This document shows positions 1-8,115 of a stretch of 64,000 nt of DNA, piece by piece (the first letter of the stretch is position 1; every line of letters begins with the position of its first letter). Position numbers and translations under genes: made by a program. The stretch spans positions 1 through 64,000 of the forward strand of contig JACKFF010000011.1 of assembly GCA_020632595.1 (NCBI GenBank), read 5' to 3'. The stretch comes from Nitrospiraceae bacterium. Its GTDB lineage: Bacteria > Nitrospirota > Nitrospiria > Nitrospirales > UBA8639. The notes below the pieces were generated by a model. The model saw nothing but the letters and a program-made list of their open reading frames with translations, ran no database searches and had not been told where the DNA came from.

Positions 1-47
1 CCGCGAGTTAGCCCGTCTCCCCCTCCCTCGTCCGATTAATCCGATAA

Positions 48-124
48 GGCCGGGCGGGGCGTCACTGGTTTTGCCCACTTTTGCCGAAACAAAAGGACCT
101 CGGCTGCCGGGCCGAAACCCGGCA
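48..124. repeat. GC-rich intergenic repeat, outlying copy
   Basis: This block carries the same module found three more times between about 1055 and 1624: a GGGCGGGGCGTCACTGG start, then TTTTGCCCAC, then GCCGAAACAAAA, ending in CCGAAACCCGGC. It lies left of the BrnTA genes while the other copies lie to the right. The sequence before it (from base 1, GCGAGTTAGCCCGTCTCCCC) also matches the segment near 1240, so the homology begins at or beyond the window edge. Such blocks stay open in several frames and often yield spurious short ORFs; I see no coding evidence here. Confidence 0.75.
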
Positions 125-359
125 TCTATCGTTTTTTAGGAGTCGGCAGGAATTTTTTCTAAGACTTTTTGAAAAAGGCGCTCCACCCGCTCACTGGAAA
201 AGACGACTTTATAGGGCCTATACACAGGCAAAGCCGTACCTGCCGAGCGTGAGTATTCAGCAATTCCATCATGGCAAGAGTGAAACGGCACCCGCAGATG
301 CGGATCCGAGAGAAGCCCAATCAGGGTTGAAACGCATTTCGGAATTGGGTACCCGTGAC

Positions 360-389
360 TTGCCAAATTTGTATATGGTGATAATATAC
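360..389 (+). promoter_or_regulatory. brnTA promoter with palindromic operator
   Basis: A -35-like TTGCCA (360-365) and a -10-like TAATAT (382-387) are separated by 16 bases. The inverted repeat GTATAT / ATATAC (371-376 and 384-389) overlaps the -10 box. BrnA antitoxins are known to repress their own promoter through a palindromic site, so this is the expected operator. The boxes and the repeat are seen; repression is inferred. Confidence 0.5.
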
Positions 390-407
390 AGGAACCCTTG
401 ACTCACC

Positions 408-725
408 ATGATTGACTGGACGCCAATAATCGGTTTTGACTGGGATGAGGGCAATGCTCGCAAGAGTGCCGACAAGCATGACGTCAGTCAGCCCGAGGCT
501 GAGCAAGCATTTCTTAACAGGCCTTTACTGGTATCACCTGATACACTGCACAGCCAACAAGAGCCCCGCTATCATGCGCTAGGGACAACCGACAACAAGC
601 GGCGGCTTCACCTGACCTTTACTGTACGATCGAGTACTACCGGTAAGTTAATTCGGATTATTTCAGCGCGTGACATGCACCGCAAAGAGAGGACCAAATA
701 TGAACAATCGAAAAAAAATTCCTGA
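408..725 (+). CDS. brnT: BrnT family toxin of type II toxin-antitoxin system
   Basis: This 105-residue protein has the BrnT pattern: an N-terminal FDWDEGNARKSADKHDVS segment, a central RYHALGTTDN strand and a C-terminal KLIRIISARDMHRKER segment. BrnT toxins are RelE-like ribonucleases that stop translation by cutting RNA and are neutralised by BrnA. Toxin precedes antitoxin and the two genes overlap by 26 bases, the usual BrnTA arrangement. A palindromic promoter lies just upstream. The pair is enclosed by copies of a GC-rich repeat, suggesting it was inserted into the repeat array. Length is slightly above the usual 90-100 residues. Family assignment is firm; toxicity is inferred. Confidence 0.88.
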   Translation: MIDWTPIIGFDWDEGNARKSADKHDVSQPEAEQAFLNRPLLVSPDTLHSQQEPRYHALGTTDNKRRLHLTFTVRSSTTGKLIRIISARDMHRKERTKYEQSKKNS

Positions 726-963
726 GTTCAAAAGCGAAGCTGAAGAACGTGCGTTCTGGGAAAGTCATGACTCCACGGAGTATATAAACTGGGATAAGGC
801 TCAGACTGCCTCTTTCCCAAATCTGAAGCTGTCAACAAAAACCATTTCGCTTCGGCTTCCCGAGGGACTGCTGGATCGTATAAAAATTGAGGCGAACAAG
901 CGCGATGTGCCGTACCAATCTCTTATCAAAACCTGGCTGTCGGAAGATGTGAAAACCCGCTAA
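700..963 (+). CDS. brnA: BrnA-like ribbon-helix-helix antitoxin
   Basis: This is an 87-residue protein starting at the ATG inside the end of brnT; an upstream extension to 670 would only overlap the toxin further. The N-terminal half (about residues 1-45) is charged and carries the EFKSEAEERAFWESHDS pattern that BrnA/CopG-type antitoxins use to wrap the toxin. The C-terminal half (TISLRLPEGLLDRIKIEANK) is a ribbon-helix-helix DNA-binding domain. The protein should bind BrnT and repress the shared promoter at about 360-389. The pairing with BrnT supports the call; the exact antitoxin subfamily is less certain. Confidence 0.87.
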   Translation: MNNRKKIPEFKSEAEERAFWESHDSTEYINWDKAQTASFPNLKLSTKTISLRLPEGLLDRIKIEANKRDVPYQSLIKTWLSEDVKTR

Positions 964-1054
964 CTACGGTCCGCTCGGGTTTTCGATGGGATGAGGTCTC
1001 CGGACCGAATCCGCCTCGTGTTCAACACCTACGACACCCTCTGCTGACTTCTGC

Positions 1055-1624
1055 ATGCCCATTTGCCGAAAGAAAATGACTTCGTCTGCCGGAACGAACC
1101 CCGGCAACATGGAACATCACGCCGACACCAACTCTGCAACTAGACCGACGAGGTAACAATTGAGATTGCTCCGCTGGTCCGACGCCTGCCGCCCGTCCTA
1201 GATCGGACGCTCTTCTAGCTGGCGGGCTTGTCCGAGCCCTGCGAGTTAGCCCGTCTCCCCCTGCTTCGCGTCTGATCAATCCAATTCGGCCGGGCGGGGC
1301 GTCACTGGTTTTGCCCACTTTGGCCGAAACAAAAGTGGGTCGGCGGCCTGGCCGAAACCCGGCAACACGGGACATCACCCGACACCAACTCAGCAAATAA
1401 AAGGAAGGGTTGAGGTGCGAGATTGCTCCGCTGGTCCGACGCCTGCCGGCTGGCCCACGGGAGGACGCTCTCATGAGTTGGCGGGCCTTGTTTGAGCGGA
1501 GCGAGTTGGTCCGCCCTCCTAAGACTGGCGTCCGTCCCCTGCATGAGGCCAGACGGGGCGTCACTGGTTTTGCCCACTTTTGCCGAAACAAAAGTGGGTC
1601 GGCCGCCGGGCCGACACCCGGCAA
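1055..1624. repeat. Tandem array of about 258-bp GC-rich repeats
   Basis: The GCCGAAA core recurs at about 1065, 1323 and 1582, giving periods of 258 and 259 bases. Each unit contains, in order, GAGATTGCTCCGCTGGTCCG (about 1161 and 1420), a GGACGCTCT segment, a GCGAGTT segment, the GGGGCGTCACTGGTTTTGCC block (about 1295 and 1555) and a CCGAAACCCGGCAAC-type end. The first unit is the most decayed. A related copy lies at 48-124, before BrnTA. A long leftward open frame (1022-1900) runs through the array but has the low-complexity, Arg-rich composition expected from reading GC-rich repeats; I do not call it a gene. Confidence 0.8.
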
Positions 1625-2066
1625 ACCTTCCAAAAACTGCAAGGCCGACGAACGAAGAGAAAAATAATTAAAAGACTCTACCTCCCCTAGCCCCGCCTTA
1701 CAAAGGCGGGGAATCTGCAAAGAAAAGATTGCCCTCTTAAGACCGTAGCTATGACCAAGGGTTGAAGCTTCCGGTTGATTCTTCTTGGCCAACGATGCGG
1801 GGATATCCCCGCATCCACTCATTCGTCCCCGCAATCCTCGCAAATCAAGCAACGCCACATCACGCCTAAACCATTGTTTCACAACAACTTTCCTAATCAA
1901 TCGTCATGGCAAGCCCCTTGCGATAGGACGGTTTCAACAATCGCATTCGCAACCGGAAAGGAGGTGAACATTCACAGGTGCCAAAGGGCGGATATTCAAA
2001 TGAGTCCGCGAAACAAGATGACCGGACATGCCAACAACGACTAAACGATTACACAAGGAGACAGCC
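1625..2066. other. Non-coding stretch before the OmpA-like gene
   Basis: No convincing gene is present. The stretch holds the hairpin at 1691-1711 and a region (about 1780-1960) with short open frames that lack a good ribosome site and family features. An AAAGGAGGTGAA sequence at about 1956-1967 looks like a ribosome site but is followed by no plausible gene. Confidence 0.5.
1691..1711. repeat. Perfect 9-bp hairpin
   Basis: CCCCGCCTT (1691-1699) pairs with AAGGCGGGG (1703-1711) around a three-base loop. No T-tract follows on either strand, so it is not a standard intrinsic terminator. It could be a REP-like element marking the end of the repeat array. Confidence 0.6.
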
Positions 2067-2936
2067 ATGAACGTAAAGATTTCTCAATCACCCGCATCAC
2101 AGCCTCACACGGAGACCCCAGCCCCTGAGCCCCAAGCCAGTCCATCGGACACCAAGGAGATTATTTATCTGGCCTCCGGGTTACTCGTCCTGGTCTTGGG
2201 GATAGGCGGCCTCTTAATGTATTCCGAGGAAACGCCCCTACCTGCGACCGCTTCTCAGGGAATGGATAAGACCCAAATAGCGAGTGCATTTAACTCCTCC
2301 GACCAGCAACCCGCTTCTGACGAACCCCTGGCATTGAGCCAGGCTCTGGCTGAAGTGCCAGTGACCAATTCGGTCATCCCGATCACCGGAACGGTTGTGA
2401 GCCAGCCCATGGAAGAGACGAATGTCTATTTTGCGTTTAACGAATGGACCTTGTCCGATGAGGCAAAGGACCGCCTTAAAACCCGAATGGAGAACAGACC
2501 GGAGGGATGGACCGGCACCCTCCGCATCGTAGGACATACCGACGCCCAGGGGCCGGATGCCTACAACCGTGCATTAGGACTCAAGCGGGCCCAGTCCGTT
2601 AAAACCTTTTTAATGTCTCTTGGCGTGGCTGAGGGTGACCTCCAGGTGGACACGTTGGGGAAAGACGGATCGATCTGTCAGGAAGAAACCCCGGAATGTT
2701 TTGAACAAAACCGGCGGGCCCATGTGGCGTTACTTCCTGCCTCACCATCAGAAGGAGAAGATCTCCAACTGTCGATGACTCCTGCCGACACGGACAGCCC
2801 GGCGGGTGAAGAATTGGCCCTGACTACTGACGAATCGCCCATCGTCCCATCGGACACTGAGCTCTCCGTGCAGGAGGACGTTCAAGAGGAATCGGTCTCT
2901 TCCGATCCACTCCTCACTGTCGAGTCCCTTCCCTGA
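2067..2936 (+). CDS. OmpA-family peptidoglycan-associated protein of the sortase locus
   Basis: This 289-residue protein has a Pro-rich cytoplasmic N-terminus, one membrane helix at about residues 32-52, and an OmpA C-terminal-like domain at about 118-222. The domain contains NVYFAF, VGHTDAQGPDAYNRALGLKR and an EQNRRAHV end; the GHTD motif and following Arg are typical peptidoglycan contacts. An acidic tail of about 65 residues follows. The start is set by AAGGAG just before ATG 2067. It lies 100 bases upstream of the vWA substrate and its sortase. OmpA-like proteins are known partners of proteobacterial sortase systems (PdsO), so this is probably the equivalent here, although the PdsRS two-component pair is absent. 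Confidence 0.8.
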   Translation: MNVKISQSPASQPHTETPAPEPQASPSDTKEIIYLASGLLVLVLGIGGLLMYSEETPLPATASQGMDKTQIASAFNSSDQQPASDEPLALSQALAEVPVTNSVIPITGTVVSQPMEETNVYFAFNEWTLSDEAKDRLKTRMENRPEGWTGTLRIVGHTDAQGPDAYNRALGLKRAQSVKTFLMSLGVAEGDLQVDTLGKDGSICQEETPECFEQNRRAHVALLPASPSEGEDLQLSMTPADTDSPAGEELALTTDESPIVPSDTELSVQEDVQEESVSSDPLLTVESLP

Positions 2937-3036
2937 AACTCTTACCCCGGGTTGGCTCACCATGCTGTGGGTCGGCCCGGGCCCGCCCTGACTGACAATG
3001 TGCGCCAACACCTTTTACGACCATAAAGGAGCCGGT

Positions 3037-5154
3037 ATGAATTTCTGGAAGCAACTTCTTCTGCCTCTTGCCTTTTGGCTCACCGGCAGTGTGGTGGATT
3101 GCCTGGGCCTTCCTCCCGTGTCCGCTCAACCATTGGAACCCGACGTCACGGCACCCTCTCAACAGGCCGGACCGGACATATCACATGGCTTGTCGATTCG
3201 CCCCATGTCGGGAGGACCCATTCTCCCCGCCCCCACCGTCTCCACCCATGTCACCACGACCATCAGCGGGCTGATCGTCCGCACCACCGTCTCGCAAACC
3301 TTTCACAATCCCAGTTCCGAATGGGCCGAGGGCATCTATGTCTTTCCGTTACCCGAGCAGGCGGCCGTCGATCACCTGCGCATGCGGATCGGCGAGCGGG
3401 TGATTGAAGGAATCATTCAAGAACGGGCCGAAGCCAGGAAAACATTTGAACAGGCCAAGCGCAAGGGACAACGCGCCAGCCTGCTGGAGCAGGAACGACC
3501 CAATGTGTTTACCGCATCCGTCGCGAATCTCGCGCCGGGTGAACCCATCATCGTGGAGATTGAATATCAGGATACGGTCCGGTACGACCAGGGCCGGTTT
3601 TCTCTCCGGTTTCCGATGGTGGTCGGGCCACGTTATATCCCGGGCGCGCCCCTTTCTATGGTCGAAGCGCAATCACAGACGACCGGCCTGGGATGGGCCG
3701 TCAATACCGATCAGGTTCCCGATGCGTCACGGATCACGCCGCCGGTACAACATCCCGGTGAAGGCCTTCTCAATCCCCTCACCTTGCAGATCGATCTGGC
3801 ACCCGGTTTTCTGCTTGATCGCGTGGAGTCCCCGACTCACCCCATTCAGGTTGAAACCCATTCCAACGGACGCCTGAACATTACCTTGGCCGACCCTTCC
3901 ACGTTTGCCGATCGCGACTTCGAATTGGCCTGGACTCCGCACGCTTCGCATGAAGCCCAAACACAACTGTTTCTAGAAGAACAGGACGGAGAAACTTACG
4001 GTCTGGTGTTTTTTCTTCCGCCACAACTCATCGAAACCGAACCGGGTGGCCTGAGCCGTGAAGTCATCTTCGTGATCGACACCTCAGGTTCCATGGCCGG
4101 TGCGTCGCTCGTGCAAGCCAAAGCCGCACTGAAACTGGCCGTGTCGCGGCTGACTCCCAGGGATCGATTCAACATCATTCAGTTCAATTCCATCACGAAA
4201 CAATTATTTCCACTGGCCGTGCCGGCTGACACCCGTTCGATTCAACGCGCGGTGTCGTATGTGAACAGCCTTCAAGCTGAGGGCGGGACGGAAATGCTTC
4301 CGGCTGTGGTTCAAGCATTGTCTCATCAAAAAGAAGAACAGACTTCTCTCAGGCAGGTGATCTTTATCACCGACGGGCTGATCGGGAATGAAGAGGAATT
4401 CTTCTCAACCCTTCACCGCCTCCTCGGGCAGACCCGCTTGTTTACCGTCGGCATCGGCTCCGCTCCCAACGGGCATTTTATGCGCAAGGCCGCTCAACAC
4501 GGGCGGGGCACCTTTACCTACATCGGCACCGCGCAGGAGGTGCAGGACACGATGCATCGCCTGTTTGTCAAATTGGAACAACCCGCCTTTCTCAATCTCG
4601 CGCTGGAAGGTTTCCCCGATGGGGCATGGGATCTCCTTCCGGCTCCACTGCCGGATGTCTATGCGGGAGAACCGCTCATGGCAGCGTTTCGAACGACGAC
4701 TCCTCCCGCCCATCTGACCATTTCCGGCACGCACGGAACCGTTCCCTGGAAAAGGGTACTGCCGTTTGCGTCAGGAGTTTCCCGGTCTGGCATCACCGTG
4801 CATTGGGCCAGGCAAAAAATATCCCAGCTCATGGATCAACAGGCTTCATCAGCCCAAACTGGCCAATCCGAACCGCAAACGGAAATTCGACAGACTGTCA
4901 TCGACGTGGCCATTCAACATCATCTGGTCAGCCGCTACACCAGTCTGATTGCCGTAGAAACCACCCCTGCTCGTCCTGAACAACACCCGCTCCACTCCCA
5001 TGCGATGAAAACCAACCTCCCTCATGGCATGCAGTACGAGGCGATATTCGGCTGGCCACAAACCGCCACACCGTCCACCCTCTATCTTCTAATAGGCATG
5101 TTCATGGTCTGGATAGGATGGGTATGGACGCGACAACATGCCGCACGAAGGTGA
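3037..5154 (+). CDS. VIT and vWA domain protein, class GN sortase substrate
   Basis: This 705-residue exported protein starts with a signal peptide (about 1-31), chosen because AAAGGA precedes ATG 3037. A VIT domain (about 50-180) and a vWA domain (about 340-510) follow; the vWA has an intact metal-binding DTSGS motif. The C-terminus has a sorting signal: GWPQTATPS, a hydrophobic helix, then a basic tail WTRQHAARR. This matches the family called marine proteobacterial sortase target protein, whose members end in an LPxTA-like signal and are encoded next to one dedicated sortase. The signal here has W in place of L. The protein is probably processed at that site and displayed on the envelope; its ligand is unknown. 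Confidence 0.92.
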   Translation: MNFWKQLLLPLAFWLTGSVVDCLGLPPVSAQPLEPDVTAPSQQAGPDISHGLSIRPMSGGPILPAPTVSTHVTTTISGLIVRTTVSQTFHNPSSEWAEGIYVFPLPEQAAVDHLRMRIGERVIEGIIQERAEARKTFEQAKRKGQRASLLEQERPNVFTASVANLAPGEPIIVEIEYQDTVRYDQGRFSLRFPMVVGPRYIPGAPLSMVEAQSQTTGLGWAVNTDQVPDASRITPPVQHPGEGLLNPLTLQIDLAPGFLLDRVESPTHPIQVETHSNGRLNITLADPSTFADRDFELAWTPHASHEAQTQLFLEEQDGETYGLVFFLPPQLIETEPGGLSREVIFVIDTSGSMAGASLVQAKAALKLAVSRLTPRDRFNIIQFNSITKQLFPLAVPADTRSIQRAVSYVNSLQAEGGTEMLPAVVQALSHQKEEQTSLRQVIFITDGLIGNEEEFFSTLHRLLGQTRLFTVGIGSAPNGHFMRKAAQHGRGTFTYIGTAQEVQDTMHRLFVKLEQPAFLNLALEGFPDGAWDLLPAPLPDVYAGEPLMAAFRTTTPPAHLTISGTHGTVPWKRVLPFASGVSRSGITVHWARQKISQLMDQQASSAQTGQSEPQTEIRQTVIDVAIQHHLVSRYTSLIAVETTPARPEQHPLHSHAMKTNLPHGMQYEAIFGWPQTATPSTLYLLIGMFMVWIGWVWTRQHAARR

Positions 5155-5162
5155 CACGTCGC

Positions 5163-5729
5163 ATGGGTCGGATGTTGACCGGCGTGTTGTTGGTTCTGGG
5201 AGTCTGGTTAATCGGACAGGGGCTGTGGATTCCCGTGAAGGCCATTGCCGCTCAATGGCTTTTGCAACAGGCCTGGACGCAGACTCTTACGACACAACAG
5301 CCCGCCAGGCCTTGGCCGTGGGCAGATACCTGGCCGGTCGGACGCTTGCTCGTTCCACGATACGGCATCGATCAGATTATCCTGGCCGATGCCAGCGGGC
5401 GATCATTAGCCTTCGGGCCTGGGCAGTTTTCTGGAAGTCTGCAGGCGGATGAACCCGGTGCCATCATGATAAGCGGACATCGCGATACGCACTTTCAGTT
5501 TTTACAACATCTTCAGAAAGAGGATCTCATCCATGTGGAATGGCCGACTGGTCATCGAACGTCCTATACCGTTCAGGAACTTACCGTGGTGGATAGCCGC
5601 CACACCCGCCTTGCCAATCATCCGGATTCAGACGCATTGATCTTGACGACCTGTTATCCCTTTGATGCGATCCTCCCTGGCGGGCCACTGAGGTATGTGG
5701 TGAGAGCAGAAAAATTCCAGCGGTTATGA
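5163..5729 (+). CDS. Class GN sortase
   Basis: A transpeptidase of about 188 residues with an N-terminal membrane anchor (about 5-24). It keeps the sortase triad: His in SGHRDTHF (about residue 104), Cys in LTTCYPF (about 163) and Arg in GPLRYVV (about 176). Sortases cut at a C-terminal sorting signal and transfer the substrate to an amine acceptor. In Gram-negatives the class GN enzyme is paired with a single vWA substrate, here the gene ending 8 bases upstream. I chose ATG 5163 because AAGGTG lies 9 bases before it; an earlier in-frame ATG at 5118 would overlap the substrate gene by 37 bases. Confidence 0.93.
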   Translation: MGRMLTGVLLVLGVWLIGQGLWIPVKAIAAQWLLQQAWTQTLTTQQPARPWPWADTWPVGRLLVPRYGIDQIILADASGRSLAFGPGQFSGSLQADEPGAIMISGHRDTHFQFLQHLQKEDLIHVEWPTGHRTSYTVQELTVVDSRHTRLANHPDSDALILTTCYPFDAILPGGPLRYVVRAEKFQRL

Positions 5730-5890
5730 ATGACAGTCGTGTAGGAAAATGCACAGTTCAGTCTCACAACCCAATAGGAAGCATTGCATGAAAGACATGC
5801 AGGAGTGGCAAGCTTAGGGCCTGTGCTTCAGCACATGACGAACGGGAAGAACGGCGCGGAAAATATGTCTTACATGTCTGATCAATGAAC

Positions 5891-6364
5891 TCACAGCCAG
5901 CGTCTGACGTGCCTTTTATACTGCACATAGGCCTCGCCAAACTTTTTTTCGAGATACGCCTCTTCGCGTGCAATGACCAAGTGATAGAGCAACAAGGCTG
6001 CAGGGATCACGCTGAAAACCATCCACCAACTATGCAAAATCATGCCGATACCGACACACGCCACACACAACGCCAGATAAATCGGATTGCGTGAGACGGC
6101 AAAACATCCGGTCGTGATGATCCTGGTGGTTGGCTTCCATGGCTCGATGTGTGTGTTAAAGCGCCGGAATGACCATGAAGAGGTGCCGATGATCAAGAGT
6201 GAAATCGCGACCAGAGTATAACCGGCAAACACTAAAGCCGGCGAATGCGCAATCCTTAAGGGGATCAGGTGGTTGAGAGCATAGGCCAGAAGCAGAACGC
6301 CGAGAACCATGAGTGGCGGCGGCACCCTGACCGCCGCACCTTTTTTGTCAGGCTCTGGATTCAT
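5891..6364 (-). CDS. Isoprenylcysteine carboxyl methyltransferase (ICMT)-family membrane methyltransferase
   Basis: A 157-residue membrane protein with about four hydrophobic segments. The C-terminal half has the ICMT/PEMT-like signature: TTGCFAVSRNPIYLALC, then REEAYLEKKFGEAYVQYKRHVRRW, which forms the S-adenosylmethionine site. Bacterial members methylate lipids or small molecules; the substrate cannot be told. The start ATG at 6364 overlaps the stop of the short upstream gene as ATGA, which suggests translational coupling and fixes both boundaries. A GTG at 6388 is an alternative start. Confidence 0.85.
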   Translation of the reverse strand: MNPEPDKKGAAVRVPPPLMVLGVLLLAYALNHLIPLRIAHSPALVFAGYTLVAISLLIIGTSSWSFRRFNTHIEPWKPTTRIITTGCFAVSRNPIYLALCVACVGIGMILHSWWMVFSVIPAALLLYHLVIAREEAYLEKKFGEAYVQYKRHVRRWL

Positions 6365-6558
6365 CTCAGGCGAGAGCCGAGGTCGCACAGGGTGACGGCA
6401 TGATTGCCTGATGAATTGCGGTGTTGGCTGGAGACGATTTTCGCGTTGGCCTGCGGGAGGATGCCACTTTTGGTTGAGAGTACATCCTTGTCTTTATTGT
6501 TTGATGAATATCCGGTGAGGAGGAGCGGACACAGACACAAGGCATGCGGTTGATACAT
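6361..6558 (-). CDS. Small unrecognised protein, possible degenerate lipoprotein
   Basis: A 65-residue frame begins at an ATG preceded at good spacing by GAGGAGG, one of the best ribosome sites in the window, and ends in an ATGA overlap with the downstream methyltransferase. The N-terminus is hydrophobic (CLCPLLLTGYSSN) and resembles a lipoprotein signal in which the lipobox Cys is replaced by Tyr. The rest is polar and matches nothing I recognise. The translation signals argue for a real gene or a translational leader; the sequence alone would not. Confidence 0.45.
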   Translation of the reverse strand: MYQPHALCLCPLLLTGYSSNNKDKDVLSTKSGILPQANAKIVSSQHRNSSGNHAVTLCDLGSRLR

Positions 6559-6772
6559 CGGGTCCTCCTCATATGCGCCGGGTGTGGAATATGAAGGCGT
6601 CATCCGGTGCCGGTGCACTTCCTGCCAAATAATGCGGGAGGCTATCGTGCCTGGAAGCCCGCTACTGCGTCGGGAGCGTCGCGACAGCCGTTTGCGATCT
6701 CGTTCGTCTGTATCGTTTGGTTGAAGACCCACTCGATTTTTCCTGCCCTGGACGCTCAAACCCCATGATTCC

Positions 6773-7720
6773 TCATAACCACCCCTTCCGCTTAAAATAC
6801 CAATAGGGAGCGATTCCGGATAACACCATGGCGCACAGGGCCAGAGGATATCCCCACCACCAATGCAATTCCGGCATCACCTCGAAATTCATCCCGTAGA
6901 TGCTGGCAATCAAGGTCGGGGGCAGAAACACGACAGCGGCAATGGAAAAGATTTTGATAATTTGATTTTGTTCGATATTAATGAGCCCCATGGCGGCATT
7001 CATTAAAAAATTGACCTTTTCAAACAGGAAGGCGTTATGCGGCAGAAGGGACTCGATATCACGTAAAATTTCGCGAATCCAATCGCGTACCGTCTCATCT
7101 CCCCTTCCCCGCCGAAGGAGGAAGGCTAAGGCGCGTTGGGTATCCATCAAACACAGCCGCACCTTTCCATTCCCATCTTCCTCCCTGGTCAGCGAATCGA
7201 TCGCTCCCTGCAGATTTCGGCTTTCTTTGGCCAATACCGTTTGACTGATGGTTTCCAAAGCCAGATGCGTAGCTTCCAACTGGTCGGCCAGTTGTTCAAT
7301 TTTCAGTTCAAACAACGCCAGGAGAACCGACAATGGATCCCGGATCAGATCCAATTCATGTCGGGCTCTTCGCCGCATCAGTCGAAACAATGGAATGGGA
7401 TGATCGTGCAAGGTAATGATGCAATTGTCTTTGATCGTAAAGGCTACCGCCCTCGTGGTGGCACGATGATCTTCTTCCTGAAAAAAGAATGAATAGATAT
7501 GGAGGCTATCCTCTCCTTCATTGACACGGGCACTGGCTTCAATTTCCCGGACCTCTTTGCTGGTGGGCAATGGTTGTTCGTACAGAGTCTCAATGACTTG
7601 CCGTTCGTCGTCCGTCGGGGCGGTGAGATCGATCCACATGGCCACCTGAAGGGTATTGGAAAGCTCAGAGACGGGCAAAGACTGAAACTTCCCATCATGT
7701 AAGGCATACGCGTTGATCAA
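6773..7720 (-). CDS. corA: CorA-family magnesium/cobalt transporter
   Basis: A 315-residue inner-membrane channel. The N-terminal two thirds is the cytoplasmic alpha/beta and long-helix domain. Two membrane helices lie at the C-terminus, the first ending in the YGMNF motif (GMN signature, about residue 275) that forms the ion selectivity filter. The basic C-terminal tail FKRKGWL is typical. The start is a TTG at 7720 with GAGAGGAT upstream. CorA moves Mg2+ and sometimes Co2+ or Ni2+ down the membrane potential. The gene stands alone. Confidence 0.94.
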   Translation of the reverse strand: MINAYALHDGKFQSLPVSELSNTLQVAMWIDLTAPTDDERQVIETLYEQPLPTSKEVREIEASARVNEGEDSLHIYSFFFQEEDHRATTRAVAFTIKDNCIITLHDHPIPLFRLMRRRARHELDLIRDPLSVLLALFELKIEQLADQLEATHLALETISQTVLAKESRNLQGAIDSLTREEDGNGKVRLCLMDTQRALAFLLRRGRGDETVRDWIREILRDIESLLPHNAFLFEKVNFLMNAAMGLINIEQNQIIKIFSIAAVVFLPPTLIASIYGMNFEVMPELHWWWGYPLALCAMVLSGIAPYWYFKRKGWL

Positions 7721-8115
7721 TGGTCGATCCTCTCTTGTTCGCGAGATCGAAAAGAGTATGCCTTCATTGAGATTTTTCCTCCGATCCCCGGCTTGGTACC
7801 ACCAGGACCCCGCAAAATTATTGCCGGAGTGACCGCCTCATCAGAGCCACATCCGGATTAAATAAGGATCAAAATGCCGGTTTTACATCAACGGGATTCG
7901 ATGAAGCAAGCGATGCACCCGTGGGTAACCGTCTTGTGTCACGCGGCTAAAACGAGGCGATTTTTTCCCGGTGAAAAAGAGCCAAGGGGACCGGGAGAAC
8001 AGCCAGCATTTCTCTATTCCGGCAAGAACTAGGAATAGATCAAAGGAGTAGGATAGTTCAAACCCTGCTGACGGGAGCCGGTCTTCTGATCGACCGATGA
8101 AGTGTCCCCAGGGCC
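7721..8115. other. Intergenic stretch with no recognised feature
   Basis: About 395 bases between corA and the radical SAM gene, both leftward. I see no convincing gene, RNA or T-tracted terminator. The promoter of corA is presumably in its left part. Confidence 0.5.

Noticed and set aside
1022..1900. A 292-codon leftward open frame across the GC-rich repeats
   Set aside because: It reads through repeated non-coding units, is rich in Arg, Gly and Pro, lacks a ribosome site, and other frames are equally open over parts of the same repeats.
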